In this document: positions 41,183-50,445 of the stretch, in pieces | Layout of the letters: the number at the start of each line of letters is the position of its first letter | How positions within the stretch are numbered: position 1 is the stretch's first letter | Assembly (NCBI RefSeq): GCF_023078495.1 | Contig: NZ_CP095742.1 | Coordinates: forward strand, 3,472,001-3,536,000 | Origin: Luteibacter aegosomatissinici | GTDB taxonomy: Bacteria; Pseudomonadota; Gammaproteobacteria; Xanthomonadales; Rhodanobacteraceae | Direction: 5' to 3' | DNA: 64,000 nt | Notes under the pieces: model-generated | What the model was told of the DNA's origin: nothing | Seen by the model: the letters and a program-made list of their open reading frames with translations, nothing else | Database searches by the model: none | Made by a program: the position numbers and the translations under genes

Positions 41183-41989
41183 TCACGCGCCGGGGGGCAG
41201 GGGCGACGCACCCATCAATTCAGCCTGTGCAGATGAAACGAGGCAGGTAACTGGCGTAGCGGCGCGGTCCACGCGAAAGAAGCCATCTTCGCTGGGCGAC
41301 TGATAGTAGAGGGTGCCGCCGACACACGGCACGGCATGGGCGGTCTCTCCCGACACAGCCTGCCATACACGTATCGCCATGAGCGCCGTCGTGGCATAGC
41401 CGGGGTGCTGGCCGTCGCTATGCAGCCAAGCGCCCGCGGGTTCGGCCCGTCGGAAGCTGAGCCACGTCCTGCCAATCTCGATGTATCGCGCTCCCATCTG
41501 GCGAGCGATCCTTTGTTCACCGGCGATCAGAAGGGGCACGATCGCGGGATTCCCCTGGTAGGTTCCCAGGTAGTAGACCCTGGCCCCACCTACCCTTGCC
41601 GCATCAGCCAGCGCCTTGCTGGCACGCTCCGTCGCCCTGAAGTCGTCGCTTTCCATGCAGCCCTGCCCCATGCATACGGCATTACCTCCGCGCTCCTGGA
41701 AGATCACATCGGTGTAGCGGCCCTTCGTCAGCAGGTCGGCCAGGCGCGCGTTGTGCTCATCATCGACCAGTGACGCGCCGGGTAGCGCGAACGCGTCGAC
41801 GGCCACGCCCGCCGGCGCCAGCGATGCCGTGGCGCCGGGGAGGTTGTTGACGTAGGTGAGGCTGTTGCCCACGAAGAGGATGCGACGGGGGCGCTCGGCT
41901 GCGTGGCTGGCGCAGGCCAATGCCATGAGACACGTTGCGAGAAGCACCTGCAGGAGCGCGCTTGCGCGCGATACGACCTTGCGGGGCAT
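41183..41989 (-). CDS. SGNH/GDSL-type hydrolase, exported
   Basis: A 268-residue predicted esterase or lipase. Signal peptide about 1-31 (ALLQVLLATCLMALACASHA). The catalytic block I is ILFVGNSLTYVNN with S43; the block V Asp-His pair is in HSDGQHPGYAT. The start at 41989 was chosen as the nearest ATG that leaves a standard signal. Oddly, codons 7-14 of the signal (SRASALLQ) are read from a REP sequence, and the upstream flank also holds a REP. Substrate unknown. Confidence 0.78.
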   Translation of the reverse strand: MPRKVVSRASALLQVLLATCLMALACASHAAERPRRILFVGNSLTYVNNLPGATASLAPAGVAVDAFALPGASLVDDEHNARLADLLTKGRYTDVIFQERGGNAVCMGQGCMESDDFRATERASKALADAARVGGARVYYLGTYQGNPAIVPLLIAGEQRIARQMGARYIEIGRTWLSFRRAEPAGAWLHSDGQHPGYATTALMAIRVWQAVSGETAHAVPCVGGTLYYQSPSEDGFFRVDRAATPVTCLVSSAQAELMGASPLPPGA

Positions 41990-42043
41990 AGGGGTTCCTT
42001 CTGCGTTATCACGGGGTCCATCGCGCGCAAGCGCGCTCCTACA
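41948..42043. repeat. REP doublet straddling the SGNH hydrolase start
   Basis: The forward copy CTGCAGGAGCGCGCTTGCGC (head GCAG rather than GTAG) at 41948 lies inside the coding region. The reverse copy (minus strand CTGTAGGAGCGCGCTTGCGC) ends at 42043, upstream of the ATG at 41989. Spacing is the same as in the other doublets. Confidence 0.8.
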
Positions 42044-42062
42044 GAGGTAGGGGGCGCCTCGC

Positions 42063-42094
42063 AAAAGAAAAGGCCCGCTGGTGGGCGGGCCTTT
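42063..42094 (-). terminator. Intrinsic terminator of icmF
   Basis: AAAGGCCCGC (42069-42078) pairs with GCGGGCCTTT (42085-42094) around TGGTGG. On the minus strand it is followed by TCTTTT, 4 bp after the icmF stop. Confidence 0.88.
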
Positions 42095-42098
42095 CGGG

Positions 42099-45000
42099 TT
42101 ACATGTTGCGGCGGTATTCGCCGCCTACGTCGTAGAGGGCGTGGCTGATCTGGCCGAGGCTGTTGTGCTTCACGGCGTCCATCAGTTGCTCGAATACGTT
42201 GCGGCGGTCGCGGGCGGTGTTCTGCAGGGTACGCAGGCTTTCCGGAGCCAGGCCGTTGCGGGCCTTGCCGTAGAGCTGCACGTTGTCGATCTGCTGGCCC
42301 TTTTCTTCCGGCGTGGAGCGGATGAGTTCGATCTCGGTGGCGATCTCGCCGCCGTGGTCCTTGGGCAGGAAGGTGTTGACGCCGATGAGCGGAAGCGAAC
42401 CGTCGTGCTTCTTGTGCTCGTAGTACATCGATTCTTCCTGGATCTTGCCGCGCTGGTACATGGTATCCATGGCGCCGAGCACGCCGCCGCGCTCGCTGAT
42501 CGCCTCGAACTCCTTGTACACCGCTTCTTCGACCAGGTCGGTCAGCTCATCGACGATGAAGCTTCCCTGCCACGGGTTCTCGTTGAAGTTGAGGCCGAGC
42601 TCACGATTGATGATGAGCTGGATGGCCACGGCGCGGCGCACGCTCTCCTCGGTCGGCGTGGTGATCGCCTCGTCGTATGCGTTGGTGTGCAGGCTGTTGC
42701 AGTTGTCAAACAGCGCGTACAGCGCCTGCAGCGTGGTGCGGATATCGTTGAACTGGATTTCCTGTGCGTGCAGCGAGCGGCCGGAGGTCTGGATGTGGTA
42801 CTTCAGCATCTGGCTGCGCGCGCTTGCACCGTAGCGCTCGCGCATGGCGCGGGCCCAGATGCGGCGGGCCACGCGGCCGATCACCGTGTATTCCGGGTCC
42901 ATGCCGTTGGAGAAGAAGAACGACAGATTCGGTGCGAAATCGTCGATCTGCATGCCACGGGCGAGGTAGTACTCGACGATGGTGAAGCCGTTCGACAGCG
43001 TGAAAGCGAGCTGGCTGATCGGGTTCGCGCCCGCTTCGGCGATGTGATAACCGGAGATCGATACCGAATAGAAGTTGCGGACCTTGTGGTCCACGAAGTA
43101 CTGCTGGATATCGCCCATCATGCGCAGGGCAAACTCGGTGCTGAAGATGCAGGTGTTCTGCGCCTGGTCTTCCTTCAGGATGTCCGCCTGCACCGTGCCG
43201 CGCACCGTGGCCAGGGTATAGGCCTTGATCCGCGCGTAGGTTGCATCGTCCACCACTTCCTCACCTGATACGCCGAGCAGGCCAAGGCCGAGGCCGTTGT
43301 TGCCGGCCGGCAGGTCGCCGTTGTAACGCGGGCGGTTGCCATCGGGGTATAGCTCGGCGATGCGGGCGTTCACCGCCTCCCAGCGCGCGGGCTCCTCATT
43401 CAGGTACTTCTCGATGTTCTGGTCGATCGCCGTGTTCATGAACATGGCGAGGATGATCGGCGCAGGGCCGTTGATCGTCATCGAGACCGAAGTACTGGGC
43501 GCGGACAGGTCGAAACCGGAGTACAGCTTCTTCATGTCGTCCAACGTGGCGATCGACACGCCGGAGTTACCGATCTTGCCGTAGATATCCGGGCGAGGGG
43601 CCGGGTCTTCGCCGTACAGCGTGACCGAATCGAATGCCGTGGAAAGGCGTGCGGCGGCACCGCCCAGCGAGAGGTAATGGAAGCGGCGGTTGGTGCGCTC
43701 CGGGGTGCCCTCGCCCGCGAACATGCGGGTCGGATCTTCACCGGCGCGGCGGTACGGGAACACGCCACCGGTGTACGGGTAGTGGCCCGGCAGGTTTTCG
43801 CGCATGAGAAACGAGAGCTGTTCGCCCCAGTCCTTCGTCTTCGGCGGCGACACCTTGGGGATCTTCTGGTGGCTCAGCGATTCGCGGTAGTTTTCCACGC
43901 GGATCACTTTGTCGCGGACCGTGTACTCGTTGTACTCGGCGGTGACCGAGGCAAAGCGTACCGGCCACTCGCGCAGCAGGTTGATCGCCTCGCTGCTGAG
44001 TTCGCGAACCGCGGTGTTATAGCGCTGGCGCAGGGTCGAGAGCGAACGATCGCCCTCCACGCTTAGCTGCGCGTGGTCGTACAGGTCGAAGGCGCGCGGC
44101 AACGCCTCGTCACCGATATCCTTCAGTGATTCGTAGTAATGCTGCGCCTTCGCGGCGGCCTCGGCCTGCTTCGCGATGGAGGCGTTCACGCCACGGCCCT
44201 GCTCCGCGATTTCCGCCAGGTAGCGCACGCGACTGCCCGGGATGAGCACCGTGGCGCGCGGCTCGCGCAGGCTGGTGTCGAGGTCCGGGGTCCAGCCCGT
44301 GGCCGGCAGCGAAAGCTTTTCGCGCAGCAGGCGACACAGGTTGTCGAACATCCAGGTCACGCCCGGATCGTTGAACTGGCTGGCGATCGTGGGATACACC
44401 GGCACCTTGTCGTCGGCCAGGTTGAACGCGGTGCGGTTGCGCTTCCACTGCTTGCGCACGTCGCGCAGCGCGTCTTCCGCGCCACGCTTGTCGAACTTGT
44501 TGAGCACCACGAGCTCGGCGAAATCGAGCATGTCGATCTTTTCGAGCTGGCTGGCCGCGCCGTACTCGCTCGTCATTACGTAGACCGGGAAATCCACCAG
44601 GTCGACGATTTCCGAGTCGCTCTGGCCAATACCAGCGGTCTCGACGATCACCAGGTCATACGCCTGGGCTTTGAGGAAATCGATGCAATCGTGCAGCACC
44701 ACCGACGTGGCCGCATGCTGGCGGCGCGTGGCCATGGAACGCATGTACACGCGGTGGCTGCGCAGGGAGTTCATGCGGATGCGATCGCCCAGCAGGGCAC
44801 CGCCGCTACGACGGCGGGTCGGGTCGACCGCGAGCACGGCAATGCGCATCTCGGGGAACGCATGCAGGAAGCGCAGCAGCAGTTCGTCCACGACCGACGA
44901 CTTACCTGCGCCACCGGTACCGGTAAGGCCCAGCACCGGGGTCTTGCCACCGGCGAGCTTCCATTCCTTGCGCAGGCGCTCCAGCTCGGTGGCCGGTAGC

Positions 45001-45551
45001 CCGTCTTCCTCGATCGCCGACAGCATGGCACCGATGGAGATTTCATCATCGATCGACGCGGCGGCAGGCACGGCTTCCGCGCGGGCCTTCTGCGCGTTGC
45101 GGGTGCGCGTCATCACGTCTTCGATCATCTCGACGAGGCCGAGCTTCATGCCATCGTTCGGGTGATAAATGCGCTCGACGCCGTACGCCTGCAGCTCGCG
45201 GATCTCCTCCGGTGTGATGGTGCCGCCACCGCCACCGAACACACGCACGTGGCCGGCGCCGCGTTCGCGCAGCATGTCGACCATGTACTTGAAGTATTCG
45301 ACATGGCCGCCCTGGTAGGACGACAGCGCGATGGCGTCGGCATCTTCCTGCAGCGCCGCGCGCACCACATCTTCCACCGAGCGGTTATGGCCCAGGTGGA
45401 TCACCTCGGCGCCCTGGCTCTGGATGATGCGGCGCATGATGTTGATCGCCGCGTCATGGCCATCGAACAGGCTCGCCGCCGTGACGAAACGCAGCGGCTT
45501 CGCCTCCGCGTCGGTGTTGCTGGCGGGGATATGCTTGGGCTGCGAGCTCAT
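42099..45551 (-). CDS. icmF: Fused isobutyryl-CoA mutase IcmF
   Basis: An adenosylcobalamin-dependent mutase fused to its G-protein chaperone, interconverting isobutyryl-CoA and n-butyryl-CoA (methylmalonyl-CoA-mutase family). 1150 residues. Domains in order: B12-binding ([14 protein letters not shown], with the cobalt-ligand His32 in DGH); MeaI-type GTPase with P-loop [12 protein letters not shown] (208-219), ETAGIGQSD and NKFD (351-354); linker; mutase domain from about 570 ([61 protein letters not shown]). The start at 45551 follows GGAG. The substrate name rests on the fused layout, which is the hallmark of IcmF. Confidence 0.93.
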   Translation of the reverse strand: MSSQPKHIPASNTDAEAKPLRFVTAASLFDGHDAAINIMRRIIQSQGAEVIHLGHNRSVEDVVRAALQEDADAIALSSYQGGHVEYFKYMVDMLRERGAGHVRVFGGGGGTITPEEIRELQAYGVERIYHPNDGMKLGLVEMIEDVMTRTRNAQKARAEAVPAAASIDDEISIGAMLSAIEEDGLPATELERLRKEWKLAGGKTPVLGLTGTGGAGKSSVVDELLLRFLHAFPEMRIAVLAVDPTRRRSGGALLGDRIRMNSLRSHRVYMRSMATRRQHAATSVVLHDCIDFLKAQAYDLVIVETAGIGQSDSEIVDLVDFPVYVMTSEYGAASQLEKIDMLDFAELVVLNKFDKRGAEDALRDVRKQWKRNRTAFNLADDKVPVYPTIASQFNDPGVTWMFDNLCRLLREKLSLPATGWTPDLDTSLREPRATVLIPGSRVRYLAEIAEQGRGVNASIAKQAEAAAKAQHYYESLKDIGDEALPRAFDLYDHAQLSVEGDRSLSTLRQRYNTAVRELSSEAINLLREWPVRFASVTAEYNEYTVRDKVIRVENYRESLSHQKIPKVSPPKTKDWGEQLSFLMRENLPGHYPYTGGVFPYRRAGEDPTRMFAGEGTPERTNRRFHYLSLGGAAARLSTAFDSVTLYGEDPAPRPDIYGKIGNSGVSIATLDDMKKLYSGFDLSAPSTSVSMTINGPAPIILAMFMNTAIDQNIEKYLNEEPARWEAVNARIAELYPDGNRPRYNGDLPAGNNGLGLGLLGVSGEEVVDDATYARIKAYTLATVRGTVQADILKEDQAQNTCIFSTEFALRMMGDIQQYFVDHKVRNFYSVSISGYHIAEAGANPISQLAFTLSNGFTIVEYYLARGMQIDDFAPNLSFFFSNGMDPEYTVIGRVARRIWARAMRERYGASARSQMLKYHIQTSGRSLHAQEIQFNDIRTTLQALYALFDNCNSLHTNAYDEAITTPTEESVRRAVAIQLIINRELGLNFNENPWQGSFIVDELTDLVEEAVYKEFEAISERGGVLGAMDTMYQRGKIQEESMYYEHKKHDGSLPLIGVNTFLPKDHGGEIATEIELIRSTPEEKGQQIDNVQLYGKARNGLAPESLRTLQNTARDRRNVFEQLMDAVKHNSLGQISHALYDVGGEYRRNM

Positions 45552-45652
45552 GGAAACTCCGGGTAGAACCATCGTCGGGGTGGGGAACCTGCCGATTCTA
45601 CCGCCGGGGCCCGCGAGGCCTCTGACGCAGTGCAGCGAGACGCGTGCGTACG

Positions 45653-46552
45653 TTACGCGGCCGCTTCGCCACCACCACCGAAATCCACGCCGGACAGGAA
45701 GGCGAGGGCCGCCGCCTGCACACACTCGTCGTCGACGATGCGACGGTGGCCCAGCCTGCGCGTCTTCAGCAGGATCGACCCGGGCCACAGGCTGGTGTAG
45801 AGCTCGCCCTCTTCCACCGGCACGTCGCGATCAAAGAAATCGTGGACGATCAAGGCCGGTTGCGTCCGATTCGGCACATGGTTACGGATATGCAGGTCGC
45901 CGATCTGCACGCCGGTTCGCGCGGCCAACGTATCGTGCAGCGAGGGCCGCAGGTGCTGCGCCAGGCGCACGAAGCGGGCGAACCGCGACGTGGCGGCCTC
46001 GGGATCGGCCGCCGGGGCGATCAGCACCACGCGCTTCGCCGTCCAGCCATCCTCCAGCGAGAGGGCAACGGCCGCGCCGCCGAGCGAATGCGCGATCACG
46101 CCTTCCGCGTCACCGTAGTGGCGGCCGATCGCCGTCACCGTGCGGACGAAATCCGGCAAGGTGCAAAGATCGCCACCGCTGTGACCATGCGCGGGCTGGT
46201 CGAATGCCACGGCGGCCCAGCCCTTCGCCAGGAGCTGCGCGGCCCAGGTTTCCCAGCGAAGCCCAAGGCTGGACCAGCCATGCGCCAACAGGATGTACGG
46301 CTGGGTGGTGGGATCGCCCCAGACATAGGTGGCGATCTGCTCCCCGTCCACATCGACGGCCTCGCGGCGCGCCGTCATGGTGGTGAGCGCATGCATGGCG
46401 CGCTCGCGGCTGCTCGGCAGTGGCGTCTGGAAGACACGGGCGGCATGCGCCACCGTGCGGCCTGGCGCCAGCCGGCTTCCAAAGCGGTAGGCGAAGCGAA
46501 TGCCAAGCAACGTCGCGACAGTACGGGCGCCGAAACGGCGGGGCGGCTTCAT
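45653..46552 (-). CDS. Alpha/beta hydrolase
   Basis: A 299-residue alpha/beta-hydrolase. The oxyanion motif is [14 protein letters not shown], the nucleophile elbow AHSLGGAA, the acid probably in [13 protein letters not shown], and the His in [11 protein letters not shown] basic N-terminus with a possible hydrophobic helix could associate it with the membrane. The start is uncertain (46552 or 46582); neither has a clear ribosome binding site. Substrate unknown; convergent with no close partner. Confidence 0.8.
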   Translation of the reverse strand: MKPPRRFGARTVATLLGIRFAYRFGSRLAPGRTVAHAARVFQTPLPSSRERAMHALTTMTARREAVDVDGEQIATYVWGDPTTQPYILLAHGWSSLGLRWETWAAQLLAKGWAAVAFDQPAHGHSGGDLCTLPDFVRTVTAIGRHYGDAEGVIAHSLGGAAVALSLEDGWTAKRVVLIAPAADPEAATSRFARFVRLAQHLRPSLHDTLAARTGVQIGDLHIRNHVPNRTQPALIVHDFFDRDVPVEEGELYTSLWPGSILLKTRRLGHRRIVDDECVQAAALAFLSGVDFGGGGEAAA

Positions 46553-46745
46553 GGGGCGGGAGCGGGTCTGTTGGGTTCGCATCAGGGCTTGGTGCAGGCT
46601 CAGGCTGCCAAGGTTCCCTTAGCAAGACCTTTCGCCGTAGCTTTCACGAAGCTGAACATCTCATACCGCCGGGGTCAACCCGATGACAGCGGCTACGTTT
46701 TTTCTCACGAGTTCGCATTCCCGCGAACGACGAAGGAGAGACCGC

Positions 46746-47081
46746 ATGCGCAACCTCACCCGCACCCTTGCCGCCGTGGCCGCCCTGGGCATGGCCGTTG
46801 GCGCCGCTAGCTACACCCCGCCGGCCGCCGCGCGGGAAGTGGTCGTGATCCGTAACGCCCCGCCGCCGCCGCGCTTTGAGCGCGTGCCTCCCCCGCGGGT
46901 CGGTTACGTCTGGGCCCCCGGTTACTGGAACTGGTACGGCGGCCGCTACGTATGGGTCGGCGGCCGTTGGGCCGCAGCCCGTCCGGGCTATGTCTACCGC
47001 GGCCCCGGCTGGCGTCCTTACCGCGGCGGCTACCACTACGAACGCGAGGTCTGGGTGCGCGATCCGCACTGGCACCGCTAA
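46746..47081 (+). CDS. Exported Tyr/Trp/Arg-rich repeat protein (YXWGQW-type)
   Basis: A 111-residue protein with a signal peptide (MRNLTRTLAAVAALGMAVGA, ending AAARE). Short aromatic repeats follow: RVGYVWAPGYWNWYGGRYVW, VGGRWAAARPGYVYRGPGW, RPYRGGYHYEREVW. These resemble the WxxGxW/YXWGQ repeats of small exported proteins. Pro-rich before the repeats (NAPPPPRFERVPPPR). Function unknown. Confidence 0.78.
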   Translation: MRNLTRTLAAVAALGMAVGAASYTPPAAAREVVVIRNAPPPPRFERVPPPRVGYVWAPGYWNWYGGRYVWVGGRWAAARPGYVYRGPGWRPYRGGYHYEREVWVRDPHWHR

Positions 47082-47159
47082 ATTCTTAACATTTGCGTGC
47101 TGCGCCGCATCTACCAACTCGCGAATAACGGTTTAGACTACGCAGCTGACACGACAATC

Positions 47160-47193
47160 TCGCCCCCGCCTCAACGGCCGGGGCGATTTTTTT
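47160..47193 (+). terminator. Intrinsic terminator before the leucine dehydrogenase gene
   Basis: TCGCCCC (47160-47166) pairs with GGGGCGA (47180-47186) and is followed by seven T. It ends the transcript of the repeat-protein gene. Confidence 0.85.
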
Positions 47194-47283
47194 GGACGGT
47201 CATTTCCCCACCGGTGGCCTCGGCTGCCGGTTCGCCCCAAAGGGGGGCGGGCTGCTAATCATGAAAACTGGAGTTTGCGTTCG

Positions 47284-48387
47284 ATGATTTTCGAAACCAT
47301 CGCCAACACGGGCCACGAAGAAGTCGTCTTCTGCCATAACAAGGACGCGGGCCTGAAGGCCATCATCGCGATCCACAACACTGTGCTTGGCCCGTCGCTG
47401 GGCGGCCTGCGCATGTGGCCCTACAAGTCCGAGCAGGACGCCGTGAACGATGTGCTGCGCCTTTCGCGTGGCATGACGTACAAGAACGCGGTGGCCGGCC
47501 TGAACCTCGGCGGCGGCAAGGCCGTGATCATCGGCGATCCCTCCAAGGACAAGTCCGAAGCGCTGTTCCGCGCCTTCGGCCGCTTCGTCAACTCGCTCAA
47601 CGGCCGTTACATCACGGCGGAAGACGTGGGTATCGACGTGAACGACATGGAATATGTCTACCGCGAAACCGAATACGTCACCGGCGTGCACCAGGTGCAT
47701 GGCGGCTCGGGCGATCCCTCGCCGTTCACCGCGTTCGGCACGCTGCAGGGCCTGATGGCCGCGCTGCAGGCCAAGCACGGCAACGAAGACGTGGGTAAGT
47801 ACAGCTACGCCGTGCAGGGCTGCGGCCACGTGGGCAGCGAGTTCATCAAGCTCCTGCGCGAGCAGGGCGCCAAGGTGTTCGTCACGGACATCAACAAGGA
47901 TGCCGTGCAGCGCTGCGTCGATGAACTGGGCTGCGAAGCGGTGGGCCTGGACGAGATCTACGACGTCGACGCCGACGTGTATAGCCCCTGCGCCCTGGGC
48001 GGCACGGTCAACGAGCAGACGATCGACCGCATCAAGGCGAAGATCATCTGCGGCGCGGCCAACAACCAGCTGGCCACCGACGCGATCGGCGACGAACTCG
48101 CCCGCCGCGGCGTGCTGTATGCGCCGGACTACGCCGTGAACGCCGGCGGCGTCATGAACGTGTCGCTGGAAATCGACGGCTACAACCGCGAGCGCGCCAT
48201 GCGCATGATGCGCACGATCTACTACAACGTCGGCCGCATCTTCGAAATCTCCGGCCGCGACAACATCCCGACCTACAAGGCCGCGGACCGCATGGCGGAA
48301 GAGCGCATCAACGCGATCGGCAAGATCCGCCTGCCGCACATGGGCAACGGCGCGCCGCGCTTCCAGGGCCGCATGCGCGGGCAGTAA
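47284..48387 (+). CDS. Leucine (branched-chain amino acid) dehydrogenase
   Basis: An NAD-dependent oxidative deaminase for leucine, valine and isoleucine, 367 residues. Catalytic segment GMTYKNAVAGLNLGGGKAVI with the Lys pair; substrate region GPSLGGLRMWPYKSEQDAVND; NAD-binding YAVQGCGHVGSEFI; C-terminal YAPDYAVNAGGVMNVSLE. The shorter, leucine-type N-terminus separates it from glutamate dehydrogenases. It is monocistronic between two terminators. Together with IcmF and isovaleryl-CoA dehydrogenase in this window it fits branched-chain catabolism. Confidence 0.93.
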   Translation: MIFETIANTGHEEVVFCHNKDAGLKAIIAIHNTVLGPSLGGLRMWPYKSEQDAVNDVLRLSRGMTYKNAVAGLNLGGGKAVIIGDPSKDKSEALFRAFGRFVNSLNGRYITAEDVGIDVNDMEYVYRETEYVTGVHQVHGGSGDPSPFTAFGTLQGLMAALQAKHGNEDVGKYSYAVQGCGHVGSEFIKLLREQGAKVFVTDINKDAVQRCVDELGCEAVGLDEIYDVDADVYSPCALGGTVNEQTIDRIKAKIICGAANNQLATDAIGDELARRGVLYAPDYAVNAGGVMNVSLEIDGYNRERAMRMMRTIYYNVGRIFEISGRDNIPTYKAADRMAEERINAIGKIRLPHMGNGAPRFQGRMRGQ

Positions 48388-48407
48388 GCAACACCGTGCA
48401 CGACCTG

Positions 48408-48438
48408 AAAGGCCGCCGGGTCCACCGGCGGCCTTTTT
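48408..48438 (+). terminator. Intrinsic terminator of leucine dehydrogenase
   Basis: A perfect 12-bp stem (AAAGGCCGCCGG, 48408-48419, with 48425-48436) around GTCCA, followed by T residues, 20 bp after the stop codon. Confidence 0.92.
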
Positions 48439-48556
48439 CATGCCGCCGCAAACCGCGCTGCAAAGCCGTTTTGGGCAAATGTGAAGATCGGCGATGCCAG
48501 GCGGTATCGGTTCCCCCGCAGGAATCCGCGGGACGCGGTTGTCCGGGGTTGCGATC

Positions 48557-48565
48557 TGCTACACT
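48557..48565 (+). promoter_or_regulatory. Candidate promoter of the aryl-polyene operon and its ~190-nt leader
   Basis: TG-C-TACACT at 48557-48565 is an extended -10 match, with TTGTCC at 48539-48544 as a weak -35 (15-bp spacer). The resulting leader to the ACP start at 48758 is about 190 nt. It contains a hairpin TCCGCC-GTTCA-GGCGGA near 48630-48646. No gene is visible between 48388 and 48757; small ORFs there look spurious. Confidence 0.4.
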
Positions 48566-48757
48566 TTGCCGCGCCCGGCCTCTTGTAAGGCTTTGCCTAC
48601 ACGAAGCTTTTGGGTGCAGGGGGAAACCTCCGCCGTTCAGGCGGATTTACCAAATCCAAGATCACGACCCTTCGTCGCTCCGGCGGCGCCGCCTTACCCT
48701 TGTCCCGTGCGGACAGCGAGGCACGCCAGGCGGAGCTGAAATGGACTTACCGAGCTT

Positions 48758-49027
48758 ATGAGCGCGATCCCAGCAGCGACCTTCACCCAAGCCGATATCC
48801 TGGCTCGTCTTCGGACCGTCCTCCATGAGACGTTCGAGATCGACCCGGCGAAGGTGACGCCCGAAGCGAACCTGTTCACCGACCTGGAGCTGGACAGCAT
48901 CGACGCGATCGATCTGGCGATCCAGGTGCAGGATATGACCGGCACACGGATCAAGCCCGAAGACTTCAAGAGCGTGCGCACCGTCGGCGATGTGGTCGCC
49001 ACCGTGCAGCAGCTGGTCGCGCGCTGA
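48758..49027 (+). CDS. Acyl carrier protein (aryl-polyene cluster)
   Basis: An 89-residue ACP that would carry the growing polyene chain on a phosphopantetheine arm. The attachment site is S47 in DLELDSIDAIDLA, and the helix-III region SVRTVGDVVATVQQL is present. It opens the operon, matching ApeE/ApeF in known clusters. Only one ACP gene is here; E. coli-type clusters have two. Confidence 0.88.
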   Translation: MSAIPAATFTQADILARLRTVLHETFEIDPAKVTPEANLFTDLELDSIDAIDLAIQVQDMTGTRIKPEDFKSVRTVGDVVATVQQLVAR

Positions 49028-49033
49028 CGCGGC

Positions 49034-49831
49034 ATGATGGGCACGGCAGGACCGCGCGAGGCCGCGGAACGTCGCTTCGCACCCTGTGCGGTCGTGCCCA
49101 TCTATAACCACGGTCGCACCATCGCCAGCACCGCCAATGCGCTGGCCGCACATGGCCTGCCCGTGATGATCGTGGATGATGGCTCCGACGATGCCACCCG
49201 GCGCATCCTGGATGAGCTCGTCGCCGGACGGGATGACCTGCGCCTGATTCGCCAGCCGCGCAACGGTGGCAAGGGTGCCGCGCTTTCCGCAGGGTTCCAG
49301 GCCGCGCACGCGGCCGGCTACACACACGTGCTGCAGATCGATGCCGATGGCCAGCACGACACGGCCGATGTACCGCGATTCCTTGCCGAAGCGCAGGCCC
49401 GGCCTGGCGCCATGGTGTGCGGATGCCCCGTGTACGACGACTCCATCCCGAAGGCGCGCCTTTACGGCCGCTACCTCACGCACGCGTGCGTGTGGCTGGA
49501 AACACTCTCCTTCGACATCAAGGACTCGATGCTGGGCTACCGGTTGTACCCGTTGGCCGCGACGTGCGAGGAAATGTCACGCAAGCCTTTTCCACCACGC
49601 ATGGATTTCGACACGGAAATCGCCGTGCGCCTGTTCTGGCGCGGCGTCCCCGTACGCAATGTCGCCACCCGGGTGATCTACCCGGAAAACGGCCTCTCCC
49701 ATTTCCGCCTGTGGCGTGACAACGCACGCATCACGGCCATGCATACCCGCCTGCTCCTGGGCATGCTGCCGCGCGCGCCGCGCCTGATCGTTCGCAAGCT
49801 CACACGGAAACCCGACACATGCGCCGCCTGA
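49034..49831 (+). CDS. Family 2 glycosyltransferase (aryl-polyene cluster)
   Basis: A 265-residue GT-A fold transferase. The nucleotide-sugar region is AVVPIYNHGRTI and MIVDDGSDDATRRIL, the metal site LQIDADGQHDTADV, with PRNGGKGAALSAGF between. Similar GT2 enzymes occur in aryl-polyene clusters (the GT part of ApeJ), probably modifying the lipid-linked or sugar-linked end. It overlaps the LolA-like gene by 13 bp. Confidence 0.85.
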   Translation: MMGTAGPREAAERRFAPCAVVPIYNHGRTIASTANALAAHGLPVMIVDDGSDDATRRILDELVAGRDDLRLIRQPRNGGKGAALSAGFQAAHAAGYTHVLQIDADGQHDTADVPRFLAEAQARPGAMVCGCPVYDDSIPKARLYGRYLTHACVWLETLSFDIKDSMLGYRLYPLAATCEEMSRKPFPPRMDFDTEIAVRLFWRGVPVRNVATRVIYPENGLSHFRLWRDNARITAMHTRLLLGMLPRAPRLIVRKLTRKPDTCAA

Positions 49832-50445
49832 TGACCCTGTTCGCCCTGCTCTGCTGCGCCACCCTGGCGCACACCCAGTCGGCGCCCACCCAGGCACCGT
49901 CACTGGTCGACCAGGTGCTGGCCCACCTCGCGAAGCACCAGCAGGTGCGTGCCGAATTCACCCAGCGCCGCGAAAACCCCGACCTTGCCGAGCCACAGGT
50001 GAGCAGCGGCGACCTGTTGTTCGTCATCGGCAAGGGCATGCTCTGGCACACCCGGGCCCCGTACGACGATACGTTAGTACTCAGCGCCGGCGATACACGC
50101 CGGCTGAACGCGCAGGGCAAGCTCGAGCGCGTCCGCGATGGCAACCGTGGCGTCAGCCAGGTATCGGGCATGTTGCAGGGCCTGCTGGCCGGCAAGACCG
50201 ACGAGGCCGCTCGCCAGTTTACGATCACGGCCGAAGGCACCGTGGACCAATGGACCTTGCACTTCGTGCCGAAGCAGGCGCGCGTCGCCCGCGTGCTGGC
50301 GGGTATCACGCTCAAGGGCGATGCCTTCCTCGAATCGATCGACGTGAACCTCGCCAGTGGCGAACGCACCGCCATCGCCTTCGCGAACACGCGCGATGCC
50401 GGCGCGCTCACGCCCGTTGAAGCCAGCGCGCTCGGCGCCGAATGA
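49819..50445 (+). CDS. LolA-like outer-membrane carrier (aryl-polyene cluster)
   Basis: A 208-residue periplasmic protein with a signal peptide (MRRLMTLFALLCCATLAHTQ). The LolA fold is recognisable by VRAEFTQRRENPDL and SGDLLFVIGKGMLWHTRAPYD. In known clusters the equivalent (ApeL) is thought to ferry the lipidic product to the outer membrane. It overlaps the next gene by 4 bp (ATGA). Confidence 0.87.
   Translation: MRRLMTLFALLCCATLAHTQSAPTQAPSLVDQVLAHLAKHQQVRAEFTQRRENPDLAEPQVSSGDLLFVIGKGMLWHTRAPYDDTLVLSAGDTRRLNAQGKLERVRDGNRGVSQVSGMLQGLLAGKTDEAARQFTITAEGTVDQWTLHFVPKQARVARVLAGITLKGDAFLESIDVNLASGERTAIAFANTRDAGALTPVEASALGAE

Noticed and set aside
42081-43268. 395-codon open frame on the plus strand
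   Set aside because: Antisense to the mutase domain of icmF, which is strongly conserved.
48396-48739. Small frames in the leader of the polyene operon
   Set aside because: No ribosome binding site and an Arg/Pro/Ser composition typical of GC-rich noise; they cross the terminator and promoter region.
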